Shown piece after piece: positions 18,801-30,189 of a DNA stretch of 64,000 nt. The position numbers and the translations under genes were made by a program. The notes beneath the pieces were generated by a model, which saw only the letters and a list, made by a program, of their open reading frames with translations, did no database searches and was not told where the DNA came from. The DNA lies in the NCBI GenBank assembly GCA_021613375.1, contig CM038703.1:20386194-20450193 (forward strand), in the 5' to 3' direction. Positions within the stretch are counted from its first letter, which is position 1, and every line of letters begins with the position of its first letter. The stretch comes from Megaleporinus macrocephalus. Its lineage: Eukaryota > Chordata > Actinopteri > Characiformes > Anostomidae.

Positions 18801-20218
18801 TATTTGGACAGGGCCTTTACCTGTTGGATGGTTAAATCAGGTGCTTTGGGTTGTCCGATAAGCATGTTACTGAGCTTGATGAAGCTGATTGAAACGTTGC
18901 AGCTACTTCCTTCATATGAATCAGACTTAAGACAGTTAATATGTATATGTTTAGTCTTGCCCCTTCCATACTGTTGATGACAGAACCTTAGTGAGAACAG
19001 GTTTCTGTGTTTAACACAGGAGGGGAAAACACAGATGAACTGAACTTGGGTCTTACTCCAAATGTTAGGTTATTGATATTAATATCTTGGCTACAAATCC
19101 AAGAACAATTTTTAATACATTGTTTTACATACAAACTGAAAGTATCTTAAACTAGAAGTGAGTATGAGGTTCTGAAAATGGGTGTGTTTACCAATGGCAG
19201 TGGAATCAAGAAGCACTGAGGTTAGTAACTTCCAGATGGAATGTAATTCAGGCTGTGTTCAGACTCTAACTCAAACAGCCAGTCTAAGGTGTTCTTTTGG
19301 AACAGTCATGATTATTGGATCACTAAGATTGAATACTGTCACAGTGAAATGTGTTATTAAATGACAGTTTAGATGGTACCATTAAAACAATTGAATTTCA
19401 ACATACATACATTTTCTTCTATTCTGATTAACTGACATCAATTTTTTCTTCCCTTAGAAACAAGGGGAATACACTCTGAGCACTCGCTGCATTATCGAGA
19501 TGGAACAGTATATGCGCATGATTTACCAAGACCTCATCAAAGTGTGTTATGTGTGCCACAATGCTGCCTTCCAGGTGCGGAATATTGAACAGCTTCAGAA
19601 AAAAAGTTTCAAATGAATCATATTGTATGTATATGCTGTACCTGTTTACCATTTGCATTACAGTATATTGTAGACATGCTATCAAACTACAGCATTTTTG
19701 GCTGTTGACAAAGTTCATCCTGTCTCTGAACAGGCTTTCTTCTTAGTGTCACCGATGCCGTATTACGACCTCATTACAGAGGCTTCAGTGAAAACATAAT
19801 TAATAATCTGTTGTAATTAAGTAGTTCCTTTATTCACATCTTTTGTCTTAATAATGACTTCATTTCTCATGTTTCCAGAGCCAAATTTGTGAAAACCCAA
19901 ACTGCAGCATCAAGATGCACCTGCCTTGTGTCGCCAGATATTTTAAAGGTCGCAGTGACCCCCACTGTCCTTCATGCAATGAGTTCTGGACGCACGAGAT
20001 TCCAGGTAAGGAATCTTTCACTTTATGTCAAGATTATTTGCGTATGCAGCAGCACCATTCAGAACAGAGGCATAACAACAATGTTATGTAAATGTAACCC
20101 TAATGTTTGTTTTGTTTCAGAAATCCAGCAGTCACAGGGTTCACAAAGCCAGTCAACATCTGCAGCGCCACCCCCCGCTCCCACACCCTCCACTTCACGC
20201 CGCTCCAGAAGATCATGA
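15900..20218 (+). CDS. nsmce1: NSE1 homolog, SMC5/6 complex RING subunit, 7 coding exons
   Basis: Exons: 15899-16017, 17859-17980, 18064-18141, 18318-18464, 19458-19574, 19879-20005 and 20121-20218. Coding sequence is 807 nt, or 268 aa; human NSMCE1 has 266. The start [17 protein letters not shown] follows the acceptor ACCAG|A by one base. Conserved blocks include [35 protein letters not shown] and KMHLPC. The C-terminal variant RING uses C185, C188, C198, C203, H208, C211, C224 and C227 (C4HC3). NSE1 works in the nucleus with NSE3 and NSE4 in the SMC5/6 complex, in recombination repair; the RING has been linked to ubiquitin ligase activity in the family. The donor of exon 2 (GGAG|GTGTGG) is weak. 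The C-terminus is short and rich in Ser, Pro and Arg. The gene ends tail to tail with kdm8. Confidence 0.95.
16076..16157 (+). mobile_element. Left end of interrupted non-autonomous element (family X, copy A)
   Basis: The sequence begins TCTACACTCACTGTC, matching the left end of copy B at 29527. It is broken by the Tc1 copy that follows and resumes at 17262. Confidence 0.6.
16158..17261 (+). mobile_element. Decayed Tc1/mariner transposon nested in nsmce1 intron 2
   Basis: The left end reads CAACCCAAAATCAGAAGTTG and the right end is its decayed inverse near 17220-17250, with TA at both junctions. The inside matches a fish Tc1-type transposase in the plus direction: [26 protein letters not shown] and ECPAFFNKT are in frame at 16630-16800, then broken by stops and gaps. 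The helix-turn-helix part is mostly deleted. Not functional. Confidence 0.85.
17262..17785 (+). mobile_element. Right part of interrupted non-autonomous element (family X, copy A)
   Basis: Collinear with copy B (29600-30088): shared blocks are ATTACAG, 'caatggttaggac', 'ggttggtgaactattctcag', 'gcagtgctgagaatga' and the end AATAAAGTGGCCAGTG. It lies within nsmce1 intron 2. Confidence 0.65.
19458..20005 (+). CDS. nsmce1: nsmce1 exons encoding the variant RING finger
   Basis: Exon 19458-19574 supplies the first pair (CYVC) and exon 19879-20005 the remaining ligands (CENPNC, HLPC, CPSC). The second ligand pair is C-x4-C here against C-x2-C in the human protein as I recall it, a two-residue insertion that accounts for the two extra residues in total length. 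Confidence 0.9.
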
Positions 20219-20449
20219 TGTGGAGTCAGATTGATGCATCTTGGGTTGTGATGAAAAGAACGTCAGAAGATATTTTTTTGAATACACAAAAAGGCACATG
20301 TATTTTATGTTTTGTACATTTCTACTGCAACGTAATATTTGTTTCATTTCAATACACAGCATTTTGAAGTAAAAGTGGTGTTTGATTTTTTTAATATTGC
20401 TGTATAAAGATATTTGTAACCATTTGCAGCATTGATATTTATATTTTAG

Positions 20450-20455
20450 AATAAA
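20450..20455 (+). terminator. nsmce1 polyadenylation signal
   Basis: AATAAA 232 nt after the nsmce1 stop codon, followed within 40 nt by TG-containing sequence. It is the first canonical hexamer downstream on the plus strand. Confidence 0.6.
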
Positions 20456-20788
20456 TGTGAAAGGACACAACAAGTAAAAATATAAACATTGTAAAAAGTT
20501 AAAAAGGCATTACATGTTAGAAATAATGTGCTTGTTTAAGGACTGTTCTGAAGTCTATGAATTCTGACATCCAGTTATTTTCATTTATTTTGAACACATT
20601 TCTTTTTTTAAATGTGTTGGATGGGGACCTTGAAGTAGGAAACCCCCATTTTTATGGATAAAAAACCTCCATTCAGTAGTTTTGGACTTGCAATTAGTAG
20701 AGTATTCAGAAGGCTAACAGCTATTGTCATCTCCTCATTGGTTATAAAACATAAAATAGGTCAACATAGCAGACATTCAGCCACAGTA

Positions 20789-20794
20789 TTTATT
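20789..20794 (-). terminator. Possible kdm8 polyadenylation signal
   Basis: TTTATT on plus, read as AATAAA on the gene strand, lies 20 nt after the kdm8 stop codon. A second hexamer is near 20583. The 3' ends of kdm8 and nsmce1 therefore converge within about 350 nt. Confidence 0.5.
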
Positions 20795-20813
20795 ATTCCT
20801 CATAAAACAAACA

Positions 20814-23800
20814 TCAAGACCACCAAAAACTAACAGAGAAGCTGAGCTCTAAGGAGCGCACATAGTGCCAGTCCTGTTTGGGAATGAACAAGACTTCACC
20901 AGGTTGAAGCACACACTCCTGATAAGATGCTTTCATGAAGTTTGGAAACTTCAACACATCTGGACTCTCGACGTCCACCTGCGCAGCACAGACCACATGT
21001 TATTATATGCCCTTGTTAACAGTAGAGACACCAGTTACAGATGAATAATACCAGGTTAGGTTTTTCTGTTGGTATTGTTTACATAGTCAGTACATGTGAG
21101 CAGCTAAATGTTTCAATAAAAACACTCATCCAGGGCTCCCAAGTGGTGCAGGCAAGATTTTGTCCTACTGTTGGTAAAGTTACTCTTACAGTAATGCTTA
21201 AAGTCTATAAGAACATAACTGGTCCTGCTTAATTTGATGTAGTGCTGTACAGAATATGAATCTGACTTAAGGTTAACTTTTAAAAGTGAGATATTTGTTT
21301 TGCTAGAGTGTGTCCTAATTTATTAAGAAAAATGGATGATCAATATTGTTGTCAGAACAAAACCCCAAAGGGTAACGTTAAAGGGTAAACAAAAGGCAGC
21401 AAAAATAAAGTGAAGTAACATTCAATTGTTGTAAACTTAGTCTAACTCTTCATTTGATAATTTGATTTTGATGGAACTCAACGCCCTTTTTTTTTATTTT
21501 AACCATTTCTATAAGCTTGTTCATTGTGAAATTTGATACAATACCAGAGACTCTTTGTATTATTAAATTATGTCCAAAATGGAGATGTGTTTTGCACCAC
21601 CAGTATCATGAACGTGTATCACATTTTTGCCATATTGCACTTCACTAGTACTACTTTTATGTACTCTTGTACATTCCAGCAGACTAGAAAGACAGACCAA
21701 AGACATGGGTAATATAAGGTACCTGGCTGGTGTTGTGAAGAAGTGGAGACTGATGTGGATAGAGATTTTCCGTTTGCTCAAGACTGTAGAGACGGATATA
21801 CTTCCTCCCAACCACCTGTTTTTCAGTGAGAAAGGAGATCAGGAGATGCCTCTGGATTATGTAATGCACTAAAGAAAAACATGCATCCCAGAGCATTCTT
21901 GAAGTGTGCTTTTGTCATCAGCGCTTACCTGAGCTAAAAAGTTTTGCTGTGGATCTTGATGTAAAGGAGACACAGTCCCGCCTGGCCCAAACCAAGCATT
22001 AATCGTGATGTCATCTTCATCTCCCTCTCCAAGACAACAGTAGTCAGGGATACGGATGTCTTCTTTCAGCTCTGGCACCTAGAAGAAGGAATATTATCAT
22101 GTTGTTTTTGGAACCCAAGTAAGGGCTTGATGTTGGAACACAGACTGTTATGGCAGACTGTTCCACAATGCTTTGTGTTTGCAATTCTGAGCCAAGACAG
22201 TTGCATCGAATGTGTCAGAGCTGTAGCTGTACATGCTTCTGAAATAATGCAGCAAATAACAAACACTGTAAATTAAGTTTTGTTGAGCTCTGTTTTACTA
22301 TCAGAAATGAGAGTTCATTAGAGATCAATAGAATAGAAATGTTACCTGATCAAATAACTGATGCTGAGCCAAGTATCCCAGACCACCAGATCCCTTTAAG
22401 AAAAAAATACAGTTTCATGATCTGACTTGTTTGGAAGTCAATAATATATAAACACAATTGTAGTGTATTTGAAGTTATAATCATACTTCATCCACAATGT
22501 AGCGGTCAATGAACTCATTTACTGTAAGGAGCTTTTGTGACCAATCTTCATCAGTGTATCTTGATCCCAGCTCAACAGGAACAGTCCGGCAGCCGGCCAC
22601 TGCTCGCAGGTAGTCTATGCTTCCAAAAGGTACAGATGTAGAAAAAGATGGAAAATGTTAGAGGATAGCTCTCAAAATGTGAAATACAGCAGGCTGATCT
22701 AAATCTAGTTAGAATAGTACCTCCATGTGTGTTCTCTTAGGGCAGGCCAGTGGTCAATTATTCCTTCTAGTATTACTGGCTTTTGGGGTACCAGAAATTC
22801 CGATCGGAAGCTTTCCAAAGCTGGACACTTAATTCTTGGTACTGACAGTGCATTATCAATTTTGGGCTCTGCCATGCAGTCCTTCTTGAGTTTCTGTTGA
22901 CAATGGAGACAGAAGTTTGCTTACAGCTCTTGCAAACAGTTTTTCTGACATTAACTAACGTTACCAGCATCACTGATACACATTAACGGTTAGTGGGGTC
23001 ATATATCACTGATCTCACAATTTGAACAAATCACATTTTTTTAGAAACATTTTTGTATCATGAAATCTCACCACAATTATATTTTTAGAGTTTTAGAGAT
23101 GCAATTCAATTACAATTAAAAATTCTTGTGCGATTCTCAACAAAACTTACTGAAATGGTTACAGTAATTTGGACTACAGTCAGTTATGTGCCAACAAAGA
23201 ATGGTTGGTCGGCAATAAATGAGATTATTTTCCAGTTACGCTTTGCATGCTCTTGTGATTTTTTTCTGTCATTTCAAAAACTGTGGCTACACACAGTAAT
23301 GTGCTTACCAGGGACTTTCCTTTCTGCTTCTCGTTTTACTGTATTTTGAATATATAATGGAGAAGTTCTTTGCTGTTGAGCTTCCTCTTGACAATCAGAA
23401 TCAACAGAGATTATGAATTGCTTGTCCTACATCCCTCATAGAAACCAGGAAGGAGTTCAATGCAGCCAACATTCTCACTGTTAATTTGCTTTGGTTTAAA
23501 CTGTTTAAATGAGCTGACCAGCACAAAGTAAAGCAAACCAAACTAATTATGTTTTTAATTACCATTTCCCATTTATATTGAACTTATTTCAGTGCTTTTG
23601 TCCTATTTAATCTTTTCTCCCCTCAGAATTTTCACTTTCAGATGAAAATGTGAAAAAAATTTATTATTATTATTTTTAAATAGACTGAATTGGCAAATGT
23701 GACTGGGGAAGCATTTCTGCGTTAAGGCGACTTACAATTTAATCATGTTACAGAGAGGAAAAGGCAAGAGTCTTATAAGTCTTGCCCAAGGACATGCCAA

Positions 23801-24352
23801 AAACGTCCATGGCGATAACTGACACTAAAATGAATCATTGGATCACCACATGAGCTCAATGCCTAAGATCAATCATGACTGTTTTTTTTACACCACTGAT
23901 AATTCACCTTTGCACAGGGCTGGTCAATGTCGTCCACTTTGCTGGACTTGACTTTATTTTTCAGCTACGAGTCTCTGCAGAATATTGTCCATTATGGAGG
24001 CCCCCATCAGCAGACCCATGTCACATGTCCGTATGGCTTCTTGGATCTTGGCTTGAGATGCATCTCCATGACACATCCCAACAACTTTAAAGAGGCAGCC
24101 GTAGGAGTAAACACGCCTCCAGTCTTTATCCACATCTCTCCAAGTGCCCGTGTTGAGCTTCTCCCAGGAGTAGTCGAGAATGATCTGGGCTTTCTCAGCA
24201 CACACCGAGGAACCAGACGCTCGGTACAGATCTCCTCTGCTCTCTTCTAACACGACCAGCACACTCGGTTCAACTACCTCGCTGAAAACAAGAGGAAACT
24301 CCGGCTCAGTGGCGGGCAGCACTGCCTGCACGTCTCTCCAAACATCAGCCAT
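20814..24352 (-). CDS. kdm8: JmjC-domain oxygenase KDM8/JMJD5, 7 coding exons, with an apparent frameshift in exon 1
   Basis: Exons: 23908-24352, 22721-22893, 22487-22619, 22346-22393, 21929-22078, 21723-21815 and 20814-20978. About 401 aa if the exon 1 shift is disregarded; human KDM8 has 416. Exon 1 holds the conserved [14 protein letters not shown] and [10 protein letters not shown]. The JmjC domain carries the iron ligands H306 and D308 (PLHQDPQQN) and H385 (DWHYVRS), and the protein ends FSVSFWWS as in human. The family is nuclear and 2-oxoglutarate dependent; arginyl hydroxylation has been reported, and H3K36me2 demethylation is disputed. All exon junctions agree in phase. The oddity is in exon 1: frame 0 meets TAA at 23954-23956 after residue K132, while homology to the human linker (DQPCAK, then KLKKDC in exon 2) resumes in the next frame. 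Confidence 0.93.
21133..21180 (+). repeat. Possible short SINE head fragment
   Basis: The phrase 'ccagggctcccaagtggtgca' resembles the tRNA-derived head of salmonid-type SINEs. Nothing further of such an element follows. It lies in the last kdm8 intron. Confidence 0.25.
21929..22078 (-). CDS. kdm8: kdm8 exon with JmjC iron-binding HxD
   Basis: Fifty codons, starting [14 protein letters not shown], containing [19 protein letters not shown] and ending at CAG|GTAAGC. H306 and D308 are the first two iron ligands. Confidence 0.95.
23908..24352 (-). CDS. kdm8: kdm8 exon 1 with apparent one-base shift
   Basis: From ATG at 24352 the frame is open for 132 codons, ending LQRLVAEK and TAA. After one extra base in the A/T run at 23952-23961, the other frame reads [16 protein letters not shown] to the donor AAG|GTGAAT at 23908, which is in phase with exon 2. 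An in-frame upstream ATG at 24391 is a possible alternative start. The identity of the exon is clear; whether the shift is real is not. Confidence 0.9.
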
Positions 24353-24359
24353 GACGGAA

Positions 24360-24998
24360 CAGCGTTTTAACTTTAATCGACACCCCGACACGTAGCTGAC
24401 ATGCTTTTACTCAGTGTATTTACTGTTAACGTTATTTGCAAACCAGCAACAATACATAGGAAGACGTGCCCATTTACTCACTCGTGGTCAAATACTGCAT
24501 ATTAGGACAATTTTGTGTTTAAAGTTAGTTAAAATACGTTTATTCTAATTTAACAATCTTCTGGATAAGTTTCAAAACAGCGTAAACTACACAAGTACTG
24601 CAAGTGTTCCGCATCAAGAAGCGTCCGTACAGAAACACTGCATTTACAGACAGCGTTCCGCAGCGCTATGCGTCTCTTTTACAGAAACCGTGAACTGTGA
24701 GTTTAAACTAGCCAGTAAAACGTACATAAACAGCCGGATCCAGAAGCAGAAACAACTGAATTGCTTTTCTTTTTTCCTTATGGTGGTCTCTATACATCTA
24801 CAAACTATACCAAGTGTACAGAAGCCCCTTCTTTCCCCGACGGTGCTGTTCCAGATTCATACCAGCACAAGACACTATCACTACCCTGCTGAAAGACAAA
24901 ACTGATACCAAAATGGACAAAAAACTGATGGTTTTGCTTTCTAATGGGCATGAGCTTGAAACCCTTAACGTTTCCTAGAAGATCTCTAGTTTTCCTGT
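24360..24998. promoter_or_regulatory. kdm8 upstream region
   Basis: Sequence 5' of kdm8 has several CpGs at 24600-24670 (for example GTTCCGCAGCGCTATGCG) and no TATA box near the expected start. No divergent gene could be supported on the plus strand. Confidence 0.35.
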
Positions 24999-25006
24999 AG
25001 GCACAC

Positions 25007-26373
25007 CAGTGTTAATTTCGTTGACGAAATATTTTCGTCACAGTTTTCGTCAACAAACCTTTTTTTCATGACGAAGTTATAACGAAATAAAATCTACAGA
25101 AAGGATAAAAACTATGACGAAATTGATTTACACTTTAGTCAACGAATAAAAACGAGACGAACATGTTTGGCAGGGACGACATCCAATCAGAACTGATTTA
25201 GTTTTGTGAAAGGCGGGGACAAGTTAGGAAAACATCCAATCATAACTACTTGGGCGTATATGGAGAGGCGGGACAAGCCGAGTAGCCGTCAATCAAACGC
25301 ACACGTACACAAATTTGGTCTAAACCCAGGAAGACCATGCGAGCCTGTGACCTGTCGCTACTCATGATGGAACTAAGTTATCTAGACAGTGTCAGCAGAG
25401 AGAAAGAGAGTTTAGCGTTTGTGTTTAGAGAAAATCACCACCGCGCTGGACATCAGCCCCCCCAGCACCAGCGTTAGCTAGCTTTATCGCTGCTAACGCT
25501 AGCTTAGCCTTGCTTAATCGTAGTCCTACACACTACCCTGTACAGTTTAGAGCGTGTCCTGCTGTAAACGCTGTTTTAACTCATTAAGGGTAATGGTCAG
25601 ATTAGTTGGATTAGGTCAGATTAGTTGGATCAGGTATGTGTGAAGCCGGTGAAACGTTATATGTGCAGGTATCAGAGTCGGGAGACTAGCTAGCTAACTC
25701 CAACCAGCTGCGTTTGATGATCGTGTCCCAAATCTCTCCGTACACACTTGAAAGTGCACGAAACAGATTATCTAGTTTTATTACAATTAACTAGTGCACT
25801 AGTTTTTCATTCATTGATTTACTGTTATGTTAAAATGTATTTGAATTAAAAATATTTTCATAGTAAAAAGTGATAAATGCAATTAATGTAGATTAGTTAA
25901 CCACAGAGCATGTAATTTAATTTGATCGACAGCACTAGTAACAACTATTAAATAAATAAGAGATAATAAATAAAAAGGTGATACAAGGATTAAATAACAG
26001 TTTTCTCTTATTCACTTTGCAGTTACGGAAGACCTCAGATGTTTGTTAAATCTGTTTATATGTGTATTGGTCTTTCAAACATTAATAATATTCCATAACT
26101 GGTTAATAAATGTTTTATTTTGTGTAAATATATGTAATGATTTAAATAATTGAAGGAAACTGAAAAAGCATTACATTTTACACCCTTTATATTTTAGTCG
26201 ACTGAATTGACTGTAGATTTAGTCGACTATATTCTAATGATAATTAGTCGACTAAAACTAGACTAAAACTAAAAACTATTCAGATGACTGAATTATGACT
26301 AAAACTAAATGACATTTTAGTCAAAAGACTAAGACTAAGACTAAATTAAAATTTGCTGTCAAAATTAACACTG
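25007..26373. mobile_element. Complete non-autonomous hAT transposon, 1367 bp
   Basis: Ends are CAGTGTTAATTTCG (left) and its inverse AAATTAACACTG-type terminus (right: CAAAATTAACACTG). The element is flanked by a perfect 8-bp target duplication AGGCACAC at 24999-25006 and 26374-26381. hAT elements make 8-bp duplications and often begin CAGTG or CAGNG. Subterminal regions carry many short GTCGACTA/ACTAAAACTA motifs. There is no transposase ORF, so mobility would need a source in trans. Confidence 0.92.
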
Positions 26374-27041
26374 AGGCACACTTTAGATCCAATTATGACT
26401 GAAACCATTACAATCCTGTACAATGTGGTGTCAACCATTAGGAAAACACAAACTACCATTTATGACTACTGCACACCACCAGGAAACATGAGGCAAACAA
26501 TGGCAGCCATATGGTGGTTTCTTTTCTTTGATAAACAGGGTGGTCTCTAGGGTTTTATATTCATGGCTTTATATTCTTGTCTACAGTGTCAACAAAGTAT
26601 ATGTGGTAAGATATACGGTCTGGTCTATATATACCTGACTGTAACCTTTATCACTAAAATATTTGAATTTAGAGATTTGACAAAAGATAACACAATGAGA
26701 TAAACTGTGCAGTAATAGATGGGCTACAGTTAGTCATTTAAACTTACAAAGTGTACCTATGTATATGGTACATCATGTCCCACATGGTAGGCATTTTTCA
26801 GCATAGCCAATAAGCTAGGTGATATAACACCTCTAGGATAATGCCAATTCCTGATGTAATATCTATGGGATTCTAATAGCATTTTTCACACAAATATTTT
26901 TTTGGTCGTGCTAGATTAAACACACATATATGAAGCTTGTAAAGGACTTTCCACTGCTTTACTTGAAGCTTTTAACAGATTTAACAGCGATCCAAAGAAC
27001 TGATTTAAGCGAATCAGTCCCAGGCACCGCATGTGAATTTG

Positions 27042-27098
27042 CAATATAATATAATATAATATAATATTATATAATATAATATAATATAATATAATATA
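27042..27098. repeat. (ATAAT)n microsatellite
   Basis: About eleven pentanucleotide units with one disruption (ATATTAT), ending directly at the SINE/LINE-tail copy that follows. Confidence 0.9.
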
Positions 27099-27370
27099 AC
27101 AGCAAGACGATCCGGGTTCAATTCCCGGTCCGGGCTGTTCTGTGTGGAGTTTGCATGTTCTTCCCGTGCTTAAGTGGGTTTCCAGTCCAAAGACATGCAT
27201 GTTGGGTTAATTGGTCACTCTAAATTGCCCATAAGATGTGTGTGTGTTGGCCATGCAATGGACTGGCGACCTGGTTATGGTGTACCCCGCTTTCCCCCAA
27301 TGATGCTGGGATTAGATCCACCCCCCCCCCCCCCCAAGATAAAGCAGTAGACAATGGATGGATGGATGAA
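27099..27370 (+). mobile_element. tRNA-like SINE or LINE-tail retroposon
   Basis: It contains a B-box-like GGGTTCAATTCCCGG, then the widespread fish module 'gtgtggagtttgcatgttct', 'gtccaaagacatgcatgttg', 'ttaattggtcactctaaattgccc' and 'ggactggcgacctg', and it ends in repeated GGATGGAT. The left part with an A box is missing or truncated into the ATAAT tract. A poly-C run interrupts it at 27322-27336. Confidence 0.75.
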
Positions 27371-27631
27371 CACAGAAAAGTCATGTATGGATTTGTGGAA
27401 GGGATCTATGGCTTGAATGGAATTCTTGTGTGTGAAAGCAAACCAATGACACAAAAGACCCCAAAAATGGTCCTGGGAGTGGACTCCAGTAGTCAGGACA
27501 AGTGTGAAATTGTCATAATCGTGATAGAAACATGATTAAAATAGAACCCGAATTAGGTTAGATGTTAATCTGAAATGTTAGGTTTTAGCATTGGGTCCTA
27601 AGAAATGGGTGAACCAATCTGGCTGCATCTG

Positions 27632-27656
27632 TTTAGACACCCGGGAGGTGTCTAAA
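27632..27656. other. Perfect 10-bp stem hairpin
   Basis: TTTAGACACC and GGTGTCTAAA are separated by CGGGA. Outer CCAAT (27614) and ATTGG (27655) could extend it with a bulge. No run of T follows and no gene is adjacent. Confidence 0.85.
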
Positions 27657-28385
27657 TTGGATAATTTTGCATTGGGCGCTCAACCCTTTGGTTTCCAACC
27701 AAAATGTAACAAAATAAACTTATTACTACAATACTTAGAAAAAACATAAATAAATTTGAATATAAAACATTTCCTTTCTCCCACTGAAATCATTAGGCCT
27801 CCTTTGAGGGCCTAAAGAGTGCTGAGGTTTTCCCACTTTGGTAGGTATACATAATAGATGAGTGTAGATACAGAATGAGTGTAAGTACTTAACTGGCTCA
27901 GTGTATAATATAATATTAGGCTATGATTTGGTGTGGAGTAACAAACTGCTGTATGAAGCACAAGCAGAACTACAGAGGTCAATGTTGGTTGCTCTGTTTC
28001 GTTTATTATTCACACTTAATTAGGAAAACTGCATCATGGAGGTAAGCCAGCTGTTGAAGGATAGGGTGCTATAGCCGTGAGATGATCTGTGAAGGGGTAT
28101 GTTTGAGGAAAGCAGGGCTAGCTTTGACATGAACCTCAAATAATGCCGGAGGTTTTGCTTCATGGCTTCTTTGCGCACAAGCTTTGGCGATTTTTCTCAA
28201 CGCTGACAGATCTTGATATCAACTGTCGGCAGGCCTTATGCTCAGATCTTGCACATTAGAAATGGAAGGCAGCCCCATCAACAGCACTGATGTCACAGCA
28301 GATGACACTGTTAGCATGTTAGTGACTGTGTCACCTGGTGCAGCAATTCTGGCAAGATATTAAGATCCTCACACTCCAGCACACA

Positions 28386-28398
28386 AGAGAGAGAGAGT

Positions 28399-28457
<59 letters not shown>
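28386..28457. repeat. (GA)n microsatellite
   Basis: About 35 GA units with a few interruptions at the left end. The flanks, 27380-28380, show no supported feature. Confidence 0.95.
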
Positions 28458-28460
<3 letters not shown>

Positions 28461-28738
28461 CAATTCTATTCTCCACAACACATTTGTCTGTTTCTGACAA
28501 ATGAAGCACTTCAAATGCGTGAAGCAAACGGAGGGGAGCTGTAAGTTCTGACTCTAAAGCACTTCCCTGCTCCCATTGACTTTGCCTGTGTGTGAGACAG
28601 AAAGCCTTTGCTTCAGGGCGAGTGTTGCACAGCATGACTTCTCTTCCAGCATTTTCACGTTTGACATAACGGATGAAAGCTTCACTCGTGGGACACGGTG
28701 GCGGAGGCGCTGCATGAAATGCTACCGTTTTTTCCCCT

Positions 28739-28743
<5 letters not shown>

Positions 28744-28819
<76 letters not shown>
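28744..28819. repeat. (CT)n-(AT)n compound microsatellite
   Basis: About 21 CT units switch directly to about 16 AT units. Sequence between here and 29520 shows nothing assignable. Confidence 0.95.
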
Positions 28820-28820
<1 letters not shown>

Positions 28821-29526
28821 TTTTTATTGCGGTTATTTGACATAGTTCTAGGAAAAATAGAACAATGCTTATTCTCAGCTATTCAAAGCATGTTTTTTCC
28901 TCCTCACTAAATGCTTTGTTTGTATGTGGGTAGATCCTATGCCTTTGCTCATAAATGATGCAGTATGCCCCATGGGATGAATTCCTTGGGCTTTTTTTTT
29001 ATTTTTATGCTTGATGTCAGAAACAACACAGCAGCCGATAGCACATCATCAAAAACAACAGTTTCATCCTTTTTTATTCAGATAACAATAAGTTGTGTCT
29101 GCATCTCTCACTCAGTCAGAACTGTAACACTGATGCAGAAGTATATATTTTAATAATATTAATAATAGTATTGAATAAAATATTTGTGATGGTACAGCGT
29201 CTGCTGTATTAATAATAAAGGAGGCTTTCGCAGTCGACACATTGTTTACTTTGTTGTTTGGTACTGTCATTTGTGGTTATTTCAACAAAAGCCATTATAG
29301 GGGTTCTGTAAGCCTAGTTTATTCTCTGTGTACATGCAGTACAAAAGTCAGTGACCAACTTTCATTTACTTCATCTCCACATTCAGACCAAAGCTATTAA
29401 ATGCAAGTCATTAATTCATCATAAGAAAAAAAGCAGACATCTAATATTTAACAGATAAATACACATAAGCCTTAACAATTAAATGTAAACTCACTGAGCA
29501 CTGAATTAAATATTAACTGCCTTATA

Positions 29527-30090
29527 TCTACACTCATTGTCCATTTTCTATTAGCTCCACGTCCTATAGAGGTACATTTTGTACAGTTTTCTACAATTAC
29601 AGATTGCATAATTTGTTGTCCCACTTTATCCTGTTTATTAATGGTCAGGACCCCCAGTTTGTCCACTCACTGCCCACTCTATAAGGCAGTCCTCCCTTGT
29701 TGGTCCACCTTGTAGACGTAAAGTCAGAGACAATGGCTTATCTATTGCTGAACAAGTTGTGTTAGTCATTCTCTTGTCCTTCAACAAGAGAGGTTTTGGT
29801 TGGTGGACTATTCTCAGTTCAGCAGTAACAGTGAGGTGTCTAAAACTCCACCAATGCAACTGTAGTGCTGAGAATGATCCACCACCCAAATAATGCCAGC
29901 TTTGTGGTGGCCCATGGGGGTCCTGACTATTAAAGAACAGAGTAAAAGGGGACTAACAAACTATGCAAAGAAGCAAATGGACTATAGTCTGTAGTTGTTA
30001 AACTAAGAAATGGTATGTTGAGGTACCAAAATAGACAATAAGTGTAGATATGAGAAAGTGTACCTAATAAAGTGCTCAGTAAGTGTAATA
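29527..30090 (+). mobile_element. Non-autonomous DNA element, family X, copy B (full length)
   Basis: The left end TCTACACTCATTGTCC and right end AATAAAGTGCTCAGTAAGTGTA are imperfect inverted repeats of about 25 bp. The interior of about 500 bp has no coding potential. It is collinear with copy A in nsmce1 intron 2 and partly with copy C at 56.5-56.9 kb. Superfamily not determined. Confidence 0.7.
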
Positions 30091-30189
30091 TAGATTTTTT
30101 AGGTATTTAGTATTTAGTCTTTGCCTTTATTCCACTTTCCATTCTTTTGATGAGACTTGAATTCTGTTTATTTCTAATAAAAATATGCA

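Noticed and set aside
19428..19718. 96-codon minus-strand frame
   Set aside because: Antisense shadow of the nsmce1 exon at 19458-19574.
24690..24905. Divergent gene upstream of kdm8 on plus
   Set aside because: The 71-codon frame has no domain, no splice context and no match to a known neighbour.
27099..27130. Possible tRNA gene from the GGGTTCAATTCCCGG motif
   Set aside because: No acceptor stem, anticodon arm or A box can be drawn; it is a retroposon head remnant.
26916..27200. 94-codon minus-strand frame with GPGIEPGS
   Set aside because: This phrase is the usual antisense reading of the SINE/LINE-tail repeat with its B-box-like segment, not a gene.
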